DNA of 64,000 nt from Gari tellinella (taxonomy: Eukaryota; Mollusca; Bivalvia; Cardiida; Psammobiidae). The notes under the pieces are model-generated. The model did no database searches and was not told the DNA's origin. It saw nothing but the letters and a program-made list of their open reading frames with translations. Location: the NCBI GenBank assembly GCA_922989275.2, contig OV277862.1:19263543-19327542 (forward strand). Reading direction: 5' to 3'. This document shows, piece by piece, positions 1 to 12,315 of this stretch. The position numbers and the translations under genes are program-made. Positions within the stretch are counted from its first letter, which is position 1, and the number at the start of each line of letters is the position of its first letter.

Positions 1-170
1 CACTAAAATAACACAACCTCGATATGTTAAAAAAAACTGTAATTTTCTCTATTTTATTACAATGTGTTTCATTATGTTTCAATGGGGAAAATTAACATCT
101 CTACTTTACCATATATTATAATTGTGTTATCCATGCTCGTGACATACAGCTGTTAGATCCTTCTGACGCG

Positions 171-216
171 TTTGATTGGTCAGATTTGAGCGAAACCTCA
201 AATCTGACCAATCAAA
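171..216. repeat. Perfect 20-bp inverted repeat (hairpin)
   Basis: Two 20-bp arms (171-190 and 197-216) are exact reverse complements separated by a 6-base loop. No terminal repeats of a larger element are evident around it. It may be a MITE remnant or a cruciform-forming site; no function is claimed. Confidence 0.85.
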
Positions 217-287
217 AGCATTGAGACGATCACAGATTGAACTCAAACGCGTTATAAGTATGGAGAAAGTATGGACATCAATTCCAT

Positions 288-356
288 TCCTGAGACAATG
301 GGATGACGCATCTGATAAAGCTTTTATGCGGGACTATAAACCTCAGCAGAAACAAC
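288..356. repeat. Dispersed repeat, copy 1 (second copy near 43590)
   Basis: This ~70-bp block recurs at 43590-43659 in the same orientation with few changes. The shared part includes CCTGAGACAATGGGATGACG and continues through GCGGGACTATAA to AGCAGAAACAACAA. Short ORFs cross both copies, but neither is long enough to argue for a protein. Confidence 0.75.
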
Positions 357-412
357 AACAACGACATCAATTCGTCCAAAGGTCTTGTTAACAACTAGTA
401 ATATTTTCCTAT

Positions 413-728
413 TTAACCCACTCACTGCCTTGTCCCGGGTACAGTACTTACCATAGTTACAAATGTACTTGCAAACTTGACTGGGTTAACATATTCAATC
501 CTAGTGACGAGTATACTCGTCATTTACAAACAGTATACCTGTGAGGATTACACTTATCCTGTGCAAACGGTGTATACCTTGATCAGAGGGCCCTCTAATC
601 AGGGTATACACTGTTTGTCATTTGGAAATATAATGTTAAAAGCAACTCTAAATAGTCAAAAATGAGCTAGACTTAATTTGAAATTGGAATTGTCTTTAAA
701 AAATGTTCCAGGGGCGAATGAGTTAAAG
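413..728. mobile_element. Putative TTAA-flanked MITE with internal hairpin
   Basis: The block starts TTAACCCACTCACTG and ends GGGCGAATGAGTTAA, giving TTAACCC-type inverted ends. An internal palindrome (about 566-623) contains TGATCAGAGGGCCCTCTAATCA, the hairpin type that recurs through the window. TTAA target sites with CCC starts are typical of piggyBac-related elements. The internal boundaries are approximate. Confidence 0.5.
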
Positions 729-915
729 AGTCTGCCTATTGTTGTTCTGTATGAAAACACAAATGTCCACTACATTGTGACTAGTGGCTACTTTATGTGG
801 CCAGGCTTGAGAAATACGTTCGTCTGACATTGCAAATACTGTAGACAAAGGGAAACATCGTTATCCACATTTGTTGGACTATTTGTACTGTATAATTATA
901 TAATGTTTTTCAATA

Positions 916-1082
916 CAGTCGAAACTCGATACTTCGAACTCGCTTAAATCGATATTACCAGTATTTCGTAAGTTGAATTTTGATAAGTCGACCTCGCTTC
1001 AAAACGAGGCTTAGCCACGTTTTAACTTTTAAATATGGGTATGTTCGAACTAACGCGAGTTTGAAGAATCGAGTTTGTACTG
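916..1082. mobile_element. pogo/Tc1-like MITE, 167 bp, TA target duplication
   Basis: The left end CAGTCGAAACTCGAT and the right end (reverse complement CAGTACAAACTCGATTC) form terminal inverted repeats of about 30 bp. They are flanked by TA at 914-915 and 1083-1084. CAGT starts with TA target sites are characteristic of Tc1/mariner, particularly pogo/Tigger. It has no coding capacity. Confidence 0.7.
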
Positions 1083-1218
1083 TATGTGCATTTGAAGACT
1101 ATTTTGTCGTCAGTATGTCTGTTATGCTGTTTGTAGAGGACTGAGATAGGCTATGTCTGTTGTCCTATCCTTTCCATTGAATAAAATATTGTTTGAAATA
1201 AATTATGTTGTTTGTACT

Positions 1219-1424
1219 TTAACCCATTCACCGCCAAAATATTTTTGAACTTTTTACCCCTACACAGTTATTGTGTCGTCTGCTTCAATATTGTTGTCTG
1301 CAATATAATTTCAAAGTTAGAATTAAGAGAGTATGACATAAAAAATATCGATTAAGCGGCGTCTGATCAGGATCAAAACTGTTTGCAAATTCGATTTTAG
1401 TCGATTCTGGCGGTGAAAGGGTAA
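1219..1424. mobile_element. TTAA-type MITE, family A (degenerate)
   Basis: It starts TTAACCCATTCACCGCC and ends GGCGGTGAAAGGGTAA, so the ends are inverted repeats with one TTAA degraded. Inside is half of the GATCAGACGCC hairpin core seen in better copies at 26170-26416 and 30260-30507, along with the family phrase GTCGTCTGCTTCAAT. Confidence 0.65.
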
Positions 1425-1892
1425 ACCTCTTCTCTCTCAAATAATGAATCCAATTCATTGCCTTACATTGAGTACAAGGGTTATTTGCAGCAAAGCAGTT
1501 TGCATTGAAACTGTTTGACACTCATTTCAATATTTCTTTAGTCAAAATACATAAACTTTGAATTTGAGAAATAAAAGCAGACGACAATTATTGTTTTCAG
1601 TTGATGACGTCACTGGCAGTGGAACGGGTTCAGCAATACACTCTAGCTTTAATATATTTAATATATTCTGAATATATTAATACGCATTTTCTTGTTTATG
1701 TAAGTATGCATACTGAGAAATTATAATAAAATAGGACCGCTATTGCCACCATTCAAAAGAACAGGAACTCTTTGCTTTTTGTAAACTGTTTTCATCCAGA
1801 TCATACGCCGAGAAACCGTTTGACACTCGTGTTAAGGTTTCTATTTGATATTTGTGAAACGGTTCGTTTTAATATTCCAAATAAATAAGTAA

Positions 1893-2505
1893 CTAGCTAA
1901 CTAGACTACCCTGCCTACTCTAGCCGCTACTACTCTGACTCCCTACTTTATCACTAACTCTATACACTACTACTACCTACTCTATCACTAATTATATCTA
2001 CTCTAACACTATCTCTACTCTACTACTATTAACACTATTGCTACCCTACTACTACCTTCTCTAACACTATATCCAACCCTATCATATTACCTACCCTACC
2101 CTACCCCTACCCTAACACTATATCTACCCTACTGTACACTTACCCTATCTCTCTACTTTATCGCTACCAACACTATCACTCCCTCTAACCCTGCTCTACT
2201 ACTACCTACTATAACACTATCTCTACCCTACTACTAATAACACCATCTCTACCCCTATCCTACTACCTACCCTACTACCTACTCTAGCACTATCTTTACC
2301 CCTACTACCTACTCTAACACTATATATACCCGTATCCTACTACCTACCCCTACCCTACTACATACTGTAACACTATCTCTACCCTAATCTAACACTGTCT
2401 CTAGCCTACTTCTACCTACTTTAACACTATACCTACTATAACACTATATGTACCCTATTACTACCTACTCTATCACTATATCTACCCTACTAAACTATCT
2501 TAACC
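1893..2505. repeat. Degenerate G-poor satellite (CTACCCTA / CTAACACTAT type)
   Basis: About 600 bp made of loosely repeated phrases such as CTACTACCTACTC, TAACACTATCTCTACCC and CCTACTACCTACC. The + strand is almost free of G. The period is irregular, roughly 25-45 bp. It resembles a decayed minisatellite; it is not TTAGGG telomeric repeat. Confidence 0.75.
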
Positions 2506-2592
2506 ATTTCCCCTAAAGCCAACTTTGTGAATCACCAATATTCAACGGTGGCAGAATACTGCTTAACCCACCTACCAATAACCTGTTTCTAG

Positions 2593-2770
2593 TTAACCCA
2601 TTTGCGCCCAGTGGATTAGTACATTTTTATCAAAGGGAAGCCTGGTCGAAATTTTCATTTTCATTTTGTTTTATATTGAAATTTCTATCAGCAAACAGTG
2701 TAGCCTGTGATCAGAGTCTACACTGTTTGCCTATGTCCCATATATGTGATCGTGGGCAGAAATGGGTTAA
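2593..2770. mobile_element. TTAA-flanked MITE
   Basis: It runs from TTAACCCATTTGCGCCC to GGGCAGAAATGGGTTAA. Internally it has a short hairpin at about 2696-2742 (AACAGTGTAG to CTACACTGTTTG). It abuts and shares its right TTAA with the next element. Confidence 0.65.
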
Positions 2771-2948
2771 AACAACTTAAAACATTTTGAAAGTAAAGCA
2801 GAATGTGCTTTGAAGAGCATTCTACTTTACTTCCAGCATATCATAACATTTCTTTTGTACTTGTTTATAAAGTTTAAATTGGAACTATTTTCTTCAGTGG
2901 ATGAATAAATTGGATGCACTAAAAAGTCCTACTAAGGGGGAGGGTTAA
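2767..2948. mobile_element. TTAA-flanked MITE, family C
   Basis: It begins at the TTAA shared with its left neighbour and ends GGGGGAGGGTTAA. It carries the family C core: AAAGTAAAGCAGAATG facing CATTCTACTTTACTT. It also has the family right half ending with GGATGAATAAATT, as in the copies at 21479, 27889 and 58952. Confidence 0.65.
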
Positions 2949-3010
2949 ATAAAGATAAGAGTAAAACAGAAAGCTCCTATTGGAGTTTTCAGTATTACTT
3001 TAATCGTGTT

Positions 3011-3160
3011 TTAACCCTTTTTCACTCTCAATGACGCGTAAAAGCGCGTTTGCAAATAGTTTGTGTCCTGATCATACGCCGCGCAACGCGGTGTCTGATC
3101 AGGACCCAAACTGTTTGACACTCGTTTTGAAATTTCTTCAGTCATAAAGAAGGAGTACGT
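3011..3160. mobile_element. Family A MITE, right end unclear
   Basis: It begins TTAACCCTTTTTCACTCTC followed by the GATCATACGCCGCGCAACG hairpin and its complementary arm, then the family phrase TTGAAATTTCTTCAGTCAT. The right terminus is lost or diverged. Confidence 0.6.
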
Positions 3161-3239
3161 CACGTCGTTATTGATACAAACCTGAAAGAATACCTTGAAA
3201 GTAGTCAGACGTGTGAAGGCGCATTCTGTCTGATCTGGG

Positions 3240-5048
3240 TCGACCTTGTTTTAACTCATTCACCCGCAAGACATTTAAATGGACGATTCCAATTTACAAT
3301 TAAGTCTAGTCCATATTTTACTAGATCTAGGCCTATTTCAGGTTGATTTTAACAATACGCTAGTGCAGATTCTGATCAGAGGGCCCCCCTTTAAGAGTCG
3401 TCTAATCAGTGTCTACATTGTTTGCATGGGACAAGTATTCTCTTCACAGATAGACTGTTTTTTTTAGGATGCACTCCTTTCAGGTTTAGTTATATATATG
3501 CAGGATAATATGAACGCTGTTCAGCAAAGTCATGATTACTCTCCCTATCTTAACCCATAACCCATAAATACGTTTTTTACGCCATGTATCTATTCCCTTA
3601 CTGAAGAAAATAATTCCAATTTATACAGATATACATACATGTATGTACAATAAAAAATTTTTTTTTTTATATTTTAGAATATATTTAAAGCTTAAAGCAG
3701 GCTGAAAATAAAGCAGAATGTACCTTAAGACGCATTTTGCTATACTTTCAACCTGCTTTAAGGGTGCATCAATGTCATAAGCCAATTTTTTAAAGTATTA
3801 AACTTTTTTTCTAACATTGTATTTTTGGAAGAGCTGTTTATGATGAATGAAAAAATGAAAAAAAATATATATGGTAGTGTCCTTTTTTTTGAGCTACAGC
3901 GATTTGAAAAAGGTACATGTGTATGTCAAATTTGGACGTTTTTCCAAGTTTTACCCATTCAGAGTACAAGCTTCAGTAAAATTTATTTCAAAACAAAACA
4001 AACATGATAATTTGGGTTTTCATTATTTATTTCATGTCTATGGTGGTATTTTCACATATAGAAACCAAATTTAGACAAAGCAGGCACCAGGTTTGAACAA
4101 TATGGATCCTTGAATATCAAAAATATGCTTTGTATAGGGCATGATTTTATTAGATTTTTTATTTTATGAAAAAAATTAAAAAAGTTTGAAAATGAAATAG
4201 TTCTAGTATTTAACTTTTTTTTATATATTCTACCAGATGAAAGCCCATGCTAAGGCAGTTCGAAATATGAAAAGAAATTGAAAGGTCAGTGTTGAAAATT
4301 TTGAGTTATTAAAGTAAAAAGAGTTATCTCCCCTTACAAAATTTACTAAAAAGTACCATATTGATGCTATTTAGAGCTTTATAAATTTCACATTTGGTGC
4401 CATATTTTTCTTAAATTAGTTTTTGTATGAAGAAATACTACCATAGATAGGAAATAAATAACACAAAACCAAATTATCATATTAATTTTCATTTAAAATG
4501 GATTTTATTGAAGCAGGCTGTTTGAAAAGGACAAAATAGGAGGAAGTGGGTGGGGTAAATTTTACATGGCCGTAGAGCCAACTGTTGTTCACCAAAATGT
4601 ACACTTTTTCTATTTTTTCATTCATCTTAAATAGCTCTTCAATACAAAACCATCATAGAGTGTTTTCATATACTTTGAAAATTTCCCAAAGTCATGACAT
4701 TGATACACCCTTAAGTGGTCACCTATTTTCAAAACTAGATCCAGGTTATGGGGTTATGGGTAAAACAAATAAGACGGATGGATGGATGGATAAGTTAGTT
4801 TATACGGCACTGCGACACAAAATATGCCATACAGCGCCGATGACAGCTGAGCTGAGACGATGGTGAGATGTTTTCGGCTATTCTCATTTACTGCCAAGTA
4901 GCGCATGGGATCAAAACCACCGGCATGCCTCTTTTTCAGTTCTTGACAGAGAGGATAATCTCAGTCAAATGACCAAAATTTACCCTATGACAAGCAAACC
5001 CCAGAACCTCGGCACTGTACACATATTTTATAGGAAGGTCAGATAATG
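3240..5048. other. Non-coding stretch with MITE fragments
   Basis: No supported gene. It contains a G-type hairpin (3369-3424), a family C fragment (about 3551-3775) and a short (GGAT)4 run near 4778-4792. The remainder is AT-rich sequence with only short chance ORFs. Confidence 0.6.
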
Positions 5049-5281
5049 CAGGGCTGCCATAAGTTGACATGAAAAATCCTAAGATTTCCAAATTTGCATT
5101 TTTCAAGTGAGATTTTACGAATCGTACCATTACCCCATAGCCTTTTTCTTGTTTTGTTGACATGCGACTACTGAAAACAGACTGTAAGTAAAGCAGAATG
5201 CGCCTTTAGCCTGCTTTAAGCTACCATGTACTGGGGAAAAATCCGGAGATTAAGGAAAAATCCGGAGAAATGGCAGCCCTG
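5049..5281. mobile_element. Family D MITE (CAGGGCTGCCAT ends), 233 bp
   Basis: The left end CAGGGCTGCCAT is mirrored by ATGGCAGCCCTG on the right. ATAATG directly precedes the left end and directly follows the right end, a perfect 6-bp target duplication. CAGGG ends recall hAT elements, though those usually duplicate 8 bp. The interior carries the AAAGTAAAGCAGAATGCG motif of the TTAA-flanked family C. Confidence 0.8.
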
Positions 5282-5579
5282 ATAATGTGTCTTATTTTGA
5301 CAGGCCATAGTGCATGGCAAGTAAACCGTTTTCCCATGTACACATTTTATACTTTACATTTAGGGAAAACATTTCATACAACAAAATGCACAGGTTTATA
5401 AATTAATCCATACCTCGGAATATAGACAAGGAGTTTTACAACTTTAAGAGTGCACTTTAAATTAATGCGTCCATGTGGATGATCTATATTACATCTTTAT
5501 TGAATATCTCCTTTTACAAAACATATTACTTTAGTAGTAGTAAAGTATTTAAGGCCAAATTTGGTTTTCAGTCTATTAA

Positions 5580-5800
5580 TTAATCCTTTCACTCTCAATG
5601 ACGCTATTAAGCGCATTTACAAACAGTTTGTATCCTGATCAGACGCCGCGTAACGCGGCGTCTGATCAGAATACAAACTGTTTGACACTCATTTGAAACT
5701 CGTTTTTAAATTTCTTAAGTCATACTGTCTTATTTTTCAACTCTGAAACGATATTGCAGAAAACAAAATTGAAGCAGACAATTGTTTGTTTGTTTGTTTT
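5580..5800. mobile_element. Family A MITE with strong GATCAGACGCCG hairpin
   Basis: It starts TTAATCCTTTCACTCTC and contains the near-perfect hairpin TGATCAGACGCCGCGTAACG plus its complement, then the family right half (TTTCTTAAGTCAT, then AAAATTGAAGCAGAC). The final GGGTTAA end is not evident, so the right boundary is approximate. Confidence 0.65.
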
Positions 5801-5949
5801 TTGTTTTTAAAGTCAATAGACTTAGACTTTATATATATTAATTGATACAGTTTATTTCTAAAGCCTTCAATATATTTATATATACTCTCGGAGTAAGTAC
5901 ACATTTTTAAAAATAATAACTGTACCATGCATGATGGCATCTGCCCTGA

Positions 5950-6484
5950 ACAATTGTTGCCTGCTCTTATTTCTTAATCATTGTCTTTTTTGATATTGGA
6001 CATATTGGAATGAGAGTCTGAACGTTTGGATCCGGATCAGAAGCCGCGTTACGTGCCTAATTGATCAAAACTGTGGTAAATAACCACTGCACCCGGGGTA
6101 AGGCAATGAAGGCAAGAATTTCGCGATCTGGAACTGCTATATGTAGATCTATGTAGCGAGGGGACTATCCAGGTACTTGACAGGTCAAATCTATGTCCAC
6201 AGGACTCCACACACAAACTATATAATATATTTTATGTTTTGTTACAGATATCACGAAGTACTTAAGCATGTATAATAGGAACTTCGCCAAGAAATGAAGG
6301 TTCGAAATAGATAGATCAAGGTATACTGGATAAAAAATGGGTACAGCTTGAATCCTCTATCCTCTATCCACGGACTGTTGTCACTAATGACTCTATGTAG
6401 ATTTTCACATCGGTGTAGTTTGCTTCTTGGTAAGTTGCTCACTGGTAAACTTATGTGAATATGGTGTGGATGTCGGATCAAGGT
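5950..6484. other. No gene recognised
   Basis: Only short chance ORFs. A fragment of a GATC-type hairpin is visible near 6027-6070. 6250-6484 lies next to the 3' end of the minus-strand retrotransposon and may include its 3' untranslated region. Confidence 0.5.
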
Positions 6485-9187
6485 TGCGCTAGGGAGACGG
6501 TGGGAGTTCCGAATCTGCCGGTTGCCTCTATGTAGGTTCCGAGTTCAGCCTGTATGGTTTACCTCCAATTGTCTATATGCCCATGTTCTTCTATTTCTAG
6601 TAGTGTATGGATGTCCAGAGCTGGGATGTCGCATCGCTCTTGTAATGACTTGGCTAGAGCTTCTCTCTCAATGGTGTATTTGTTGCACTCCAGGAGGTAG
6701 TGTTCAGTTGTCTCTGGAGAGCCGCAGGTACATAGTGCAGAATCGGTCTGGCCAACTTTGTGTCGATAGGCGTTGAGTTGAGAATATCCAGTCTGTAGTT
6801 GTAGGATGTAGGTGGCGATAGTCTTGTTTGGCTGGTCTAGGCGTCTTTTGTAGTCTACTGTTGGGACAAACTCATAGTATTTCCTTCCTGTAGATGAGTT
6901 GTCCCACCTTAATTGCCACTTGGCTAAACAAGACTTGTGGCTTGCCTCCTTCACCTCCTGTATGGTAACAGTCCTGGTGTCCTCTGGCATGTTAAGTGCT
7001 TCTCGGGCCCCTTCTTTTGCCAGTTCATCTGCCTGGTCGTTACCTTGGAGACCTGCATGACCGGGGGTCCACTTCACTTCGACAGTGATGTCTCTGTTTT
7101 GGCAAGGATTACTAGGCACTTTTTGATCTCCAAGATGACCCCTCTATGGTTGTTGCTTTTCCATCCCAATGATAGTATCCCTACAACTGATTGACTATCA
7201 CTGTAGATATGTAAGGCTTTACCTGCTGCTCTTGATGCTGTCTGGATCATATGCTCAAGAACCATGAGTACCACCACTAACTCTGCTAGTAGGATCGAGC
7301 CATGTCTCGTTACTGGACGTTTGAGTAGTACTGGGTCGCCTTCTGGGGTATATATTACCGCACCTGCACCGCATGGACCTGGATTGGTTGTGCATGAGCC
7401 GTCTGTGAAGGCGAATGTCGTGTCTTCAGGAGTTTCCATCATTAGGTCCATTATTGTCTCTCTGCCTAGGTTCTCCTGTTCTTTGGTTCTGTCCTTTGAT
7501 GAGCCTAAACTACTCCAGTACTCTGGTCTTGTTCTTGATCTGAATAGGTCCCCAGCTTCTTCGTAGTCTAGTTCAGGTTCGATGAGCTTTGTGGAGACTC
7601 AGGTGACTTGCTCCATCTCCACCGCTTGGCTGTGTGCCAGGGCCAATGGGCTGACGTGTCTTGGTGCGGTGTCGTCTTCCAATAGGCTGTTTAGTTTTTG
7701 CTTGAGAGGATGGCTTATATTCTTTGCCTGGATCTTGGATAGCTCCCTTATAGATATTTCTTCTAGTCTCAGGTCTATCGGGAGGATTCCTGCGGCTATT
7801 TCCATGGCTTCTCTTCCAGCTGTCTGTGGTAACCCTAAACACAAAGCTAAACTTTTCCTTTGCACCGTATCGAGGGGTGTCTTGTCCTTGGCCCCTTGCC
7901 TTACTAGTGCCCCATACTCTACAATGGATCTGACCATGGATCCATATAATTTCATCAGCTTTTTTGTGGATACGTTGGATGCAATGCCTTTTACTTCTCT
8001 AATTACACGCAAGGATCTATTAGCGTTCTGTTCAACTTGCTTGACGTGAGGTTCGAAAGTCATTTTCTCATCTAGGGTTATCCCGAGGATTTTTGGGCTG
8101 ATGTTGTATTTCAGGGTTTTGTCATCGATGTTAAACTCCTTCTTGTCTAATTTCTTGTTCAATGAAAAAACTGTGGCCTCTGTCTTTTGTAGGTTCATGT
8201 TCATTCTCCATGTGAAACACCACTGCATTACTGTCTTTACTTTTCGGCATACCTCTGTGATAGCATCTTCTGGTTTTTCGCATGTGGCCCATGTAGTTCC
8301 GTCATCGGCGAATTTGCAGTGCTGGTTCCCTGTATCCTTGAACATTTCTTCTATGTAGATGTTGAATAAGGTCGGTGCAATAATCCTACCTTGTGGTAGA
8401 CCTATCTTGGATTGGAATGGTGGACTTTGGTGGTTGTCTATCATGCATGTAGCTGTTCTGTTGGACAGGAAGTCTTTAATCCAGTTCCAAATCCTTCCAC
8501 GTACATATACATCCATTTTGGCTAGTTTGAAGAACAGGCCTTCCCTCCAAACTGAATCAAATGCGCTGGATAGATCTATGAAGACTGCGGCTGTGCTATG
8601 TCCCTTGTTATATCCTTCTAACACCTCTTGTACTAGACGGCCGACAGCGTATGTTGTTGAGCGTTTTTTGCGGAAGCCTTCTTGTTCCTGGTCCAGGAGG
8701 TTATTGCTTTCTATATGACCGTTCAGTCTCGCGGCTACTACTGATTCCATCAGTTTGCAGATGGTTTGTGTAAGGCTGATAGGTCGGTACGACGTCGCTG
8801 AGTAGTAGTCGGCTTTACCGGGTTTCCTTAGATTGAAGGAATTTGACCAGCGCTTCTTTCCAGGCTGATGGAATGTGTCCTTCTTTCCAGCAGAGATTGA
8901 ATAGTAACGTTAAAGCCTGGATTAGGTTGTCTCCTGCATGGATGAACAACTCTGGTGGTAACCCGTCTGGTCCTGATGATTTGCCCTTTTTCAGTCTGCT
9001 TATCGCTCCTTCAACTTCTCCTTCTCTGATATCTTCATTTATTGGGGTTTCCTCTTCTTCCCCTTTGTTTCGTTCATTCAGTTCTATGTCTTCTACTTTC
9101 TCTTGTATAACTTTCTTCCATTCTTCGTTGAATGAGCTACCTGTCAGTTGTTTCCCTTCAAAAAACCTTTCCTGTAGGATCTTAGTC
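6485..9187 (-). pseudogene. 5'-truncated non-LTR retrotransposon, RT + RNase H, decayed
   Basis: Reading on the minus strand, a thumb/palm reverse transcriptase runs from 9186 to 7599. It shows KGKSSGPDGLPPELF, SYRPISLTQT, FIDLSSAFDSVW, GLPQGRIIAPTLFNIY and the catalytic FADD near 8300. An RNase H domain follows, with FTDGS (D), LAEL (E), YSDSQ (D) and WTPGHAGLQGNDQADELA (H and D), then a C-terminal CxC...HxxxxC knuckle near 6700. An RNase H after the RT suggests the I superfamily of non-LTR elements. The endonuclease part is absent, so the copy is 5'-truncated near 9187. It is broken by a frameshift near 8832, a stop at 7596-7598 and a frameshift near 7100. Fragments of a similar element occur at 41230-41525, 46816-47214 and 51425-51640. 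Confidence 0.85.
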
Positions 9188-9216
9188 TACCAACATTTTG
9201 ACCGTTTTTGACCCCT

Positions 9217-10770
9217 CATGGCATGTCGTGTAGACGGGTTACATCCACCTGATTCGTGTTCAGTGAACATATCTTAGAAATTCTAGGGGGGATGTAAAGT
9301 CGAAAAGTTCAAATTAAGGTCAGAAATGAGGTCAAAGGTCAACGGGTGCAGATTTTTGCATACCATAATATAAACCTAACTTTATTTACATTTCAAATAT
9401 ATCAAATAAACTGTTATTGGTTACAATTAGTTCACAAATGTCTGTACTTGCTAAATATTATCAAAAAAGTAAAATATTACTGTCAATGTCCTTTTCCAGG
9501 GGCAATAACTCTGATTTTCCTCATTCTTTTTTTTTTATATTTTTTATAGTTATTCTTTCGTTATTTTTGTCTGTGTTCTTATAACATCAAATTATTTTTA
9601 TGTTTCTTTACACCTTTGACATAAAGTAACAATTCTAAATGCAAATGGAAGTAAATATTACAGCCAATGCCCTTTTCCAGGGGCAATAACTCTGATTTTT
9701 CTCTTTCTATTTTATTTTTTATGGGAATTTGTTTTCGTTATTTTTTGACTGTTTTCTTATAACATCAAACTTTTGTATGTTTCTTTACACCTTTGACATA
9801 AAGCAACGATTCAATATGCAAATAAAAGTAAAAATTACAGTCAATGCTCTATTCCAGGGGCCATTACTCTGTTTTTTCTGTTCCATATCTCTTTTTTAAT
9901 AGGAATTTGTTTTCGTTATTTTTTGACTGTTTTCTCATAATGTGTTTATGTTTGTTTACACTTTTGACACAAAGGAGCAGTTCAATATGCAAATAAAAGT
10001 AAATATTATAGTCAATGCTCTATTCCATGGGCAATAACTCTGATCTTTCAGTTCCATATTTAATTTTAAATGGGAATTAGTTTTCGTTTTTTTGTACTGT
10101 TTTCTTATAATGTTTTATGTTTGTTTACACTTTTGACATAAAGGAGCAGTTCAATATGCAAATAAAAGTTAATATTACTGTCAGTGCTCTTTTCCAGGGA
10201 CAATAACTCTTGTTTTTCCATTCCTATTTTATATTTAATTATTATTATTATTATTATTATTATACCCGATTTATATAGCGCTCTTTTCACACAGGAGTTG
10301 TGCGTTCAAAAGCGCCTCACATGAAATTATATTAATGTACCTACAAAGCGAGAAAGACATATAACTACATTCACAATAAAAATGATACAATATTGAGATG
10401 CATGGAAACATGGAAATTCTTTCAATATTATTACCAAGATTATAAAATTGTTATAGTAAGTTTGTAAAATCATTTTTAAAATGAGTCAAATTAAACAATT
10501 ATTTATTAGAATTGTTTGCGTTATTTTTGACTGTTTTCTTATAATATCGAATTTGTTTGGGTTTACCTAGTACATTTTAATAAAAACAGCAATTAAATAA
10601 TCAAATCAAATGTAATCTTACAGTCATTGTTCTTTCTTTAGGCAATAACTCTGTTTTTTTCTCTTTCTTTTTTATGTTTGTTTGTTTGTTTGTTTACTAT
10701 TTATCGTCTGTTTTCTTATAAAATCAAACTACTTTATGTACATGTATATAAACATCATTCACATGAAGCA
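9217..10770 (+). repeat. Pearl/Helentron-like repeat with ~170-180-bp tandem units
   Basis: A ~30-bp block beginning CATGGCATGTCGTGTAGAC starts a repeat also present, inverted, at 40552-41225. From about 9481 a unit of roughly 170-180 bp recurs, marked by CTTTTCCAGGGGCAATAACT and TTTACACCTTTGACATAAA, at about 9481, 9662, 9839, 10010, 10181 and (degenerate) 10621. Bivalve 'pearl' elements, later grouped with Helentron-associated elements, have comparable tandem cores; this assignment is from memory. Small ORFs in it are by-products. Confidence 0.7.
10236..10500. mobile_element. (ATT)n plus short inserted repeat in the tandem array
   Basis: An (ATT)n run at about 10236-10262 is followed by ATACCCGATTTATATAGCGC and complementary-looking AAAGCGCCTCACATG. 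This interrupts the spacing of the ~175-bp units (10181 to 10621). It looks like a SINE or MITE insertion with an ATT tract. Its far boundary is uncertain. Confidence 0.5.
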
Positions 10771-11960
10771 GTAAATCACTATGGAAATTCATCACTGAAA
10801 TATGCGTTTTAGGGTATACATACAGACAACCCCGATATATAAAAAAGCCAAAAGATTGGATTGTGTGCGATGCCAAATGAGTTTCTCTTAAATTCACTTT
10901 GGGGAAAGTATCATTATATTAAGTATTACTTTCTTAGGAACACTGTATTGACATGAACATACATAATGGATGACTATGTTAGGTTCGAATTTCTATAAAA
11001 TGTTATCGTTGGTTTTGTGACAAATCCAAGGGTTATTACTATGTATCTGGCTAAAACATGGTGTATTTACAATTTTGTGACGGGAAGTTGTGCTTTACAG
11101 CCTGTATACGTGTAATTTTAACACATACCAAATGAATTAGATGTAAACATTCTGTATATTTATTCACATACTTTAACGTACAGTTTTACAAATGAACATT
11201 TACAATATCAATATCCTTTTAGAGATATTTGAACGAAGAAGAACAATCACAAACCATACACTCGTGGTATCATTTGACCAAACTTGCGAATAACTTTACA
11301 GAACTTTCATCACCAATTGGATGTACTAAGACATGCATTATGCTTCGTTATGAAACAATCAGATCATCGATCTACATACATTCAGTTTACAATGACGCGT
11401 CTAGCAAAAGTGAGAATGTGGGGATTCTTATAAAGACGCATGCTACCAATTAATCTGAGTTACACAGTGTGTTGCCTCACAACCACATTCATACATGCAT
11501 ACTTGTTGGCTTTTATAGCAAGCACATTTTGCCGAGCTGCACTTTGTCTTGCAATAGCAAGACGCGAGTTGCATGTATGCCATTGGGATAGAGGGATTTC
11601 TTATCCAATTGGGGGTGATACATAATTAGTGTGTGTGTATGGGGTCCAAGGCTGTCTTTCATGAGTTGCCTATACCAGCAAGTGTCTATATACCAGTTAA
11701 GGTATGGAAACCTATGATGTTTTGTCGACCTTGAGTGCCTCATATATTTTGTTAACAAGGAATCATCCCCTTTGCTTTGCTGTACCGGATAACATCCATA
11801 TTAACACGTCATTTCCTACAAAGCATCAACAGTATTACGTCTGTGTCCCTGCATATAACAATCAGACGATCAAATAAATACGAAAGAAGACTCAAGCAGG
11901 AAACGCAACACAAACAATACACCCATCTCTAAAGCAGAACACACACACAGCCATACCATA
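10771..11960. other. No gene recognised
   Basis: AT-rich sequence with short chance ORFs only. I see no splice-bounded coding segment, RNA gene or complete element. Confidence 0.5.
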
Positions 11961-11961
11961 A

Positions 11962-11964
<3 letters not shown>

Positions 11965-12002
<38 letters not shown>

Positions 12003-12018
12003 CCACACACACACACAC
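11965..12018. repeat. (AC)n microsatellite
   Basis: A nearly uninterrupted AC dinucleotide run with one AACC interruption near 12001. Confidence 0.95.
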
Positions 12019-12315
12019 GCAATACCATTCCTTCATCCACACACTAAATAGAAAACAACACGCAAGACAAACATAAAGCTAAGTGAACATAGGAGCCCGC
12101 CTTGGTACGGTCAGTAGCAATCAAAAATCAATTATAAATTAATTAACCATTAACAACCACTGGGGGGTTAAACCTGGGTTTAGGGGCGCCCAACCTCACA
12201 CTTATCTCCTATATTCACCTATAAAGACGAACAGTGTACATAAAATATAAACCCTGTTCCACAACCTTACAATCAAAAAGACCGCCAGCACAGTAAGTAA
12301 ATACATGTAAAACAT

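Noticed and set aside
1893..2505. CCCTA-rich stretch as interstitial telomere repeat
   Set aside because: Units are irregular mixtures of CTACC, CTAAC and CTCTA with no run of TTAGGG or CCCTAA; better described as a degenerate satellite.
7264..8718. Plus-strand ORFs of 85-155 codons
   Set aside because: Antisense to the RT/RNase H frame, with no independent domain.
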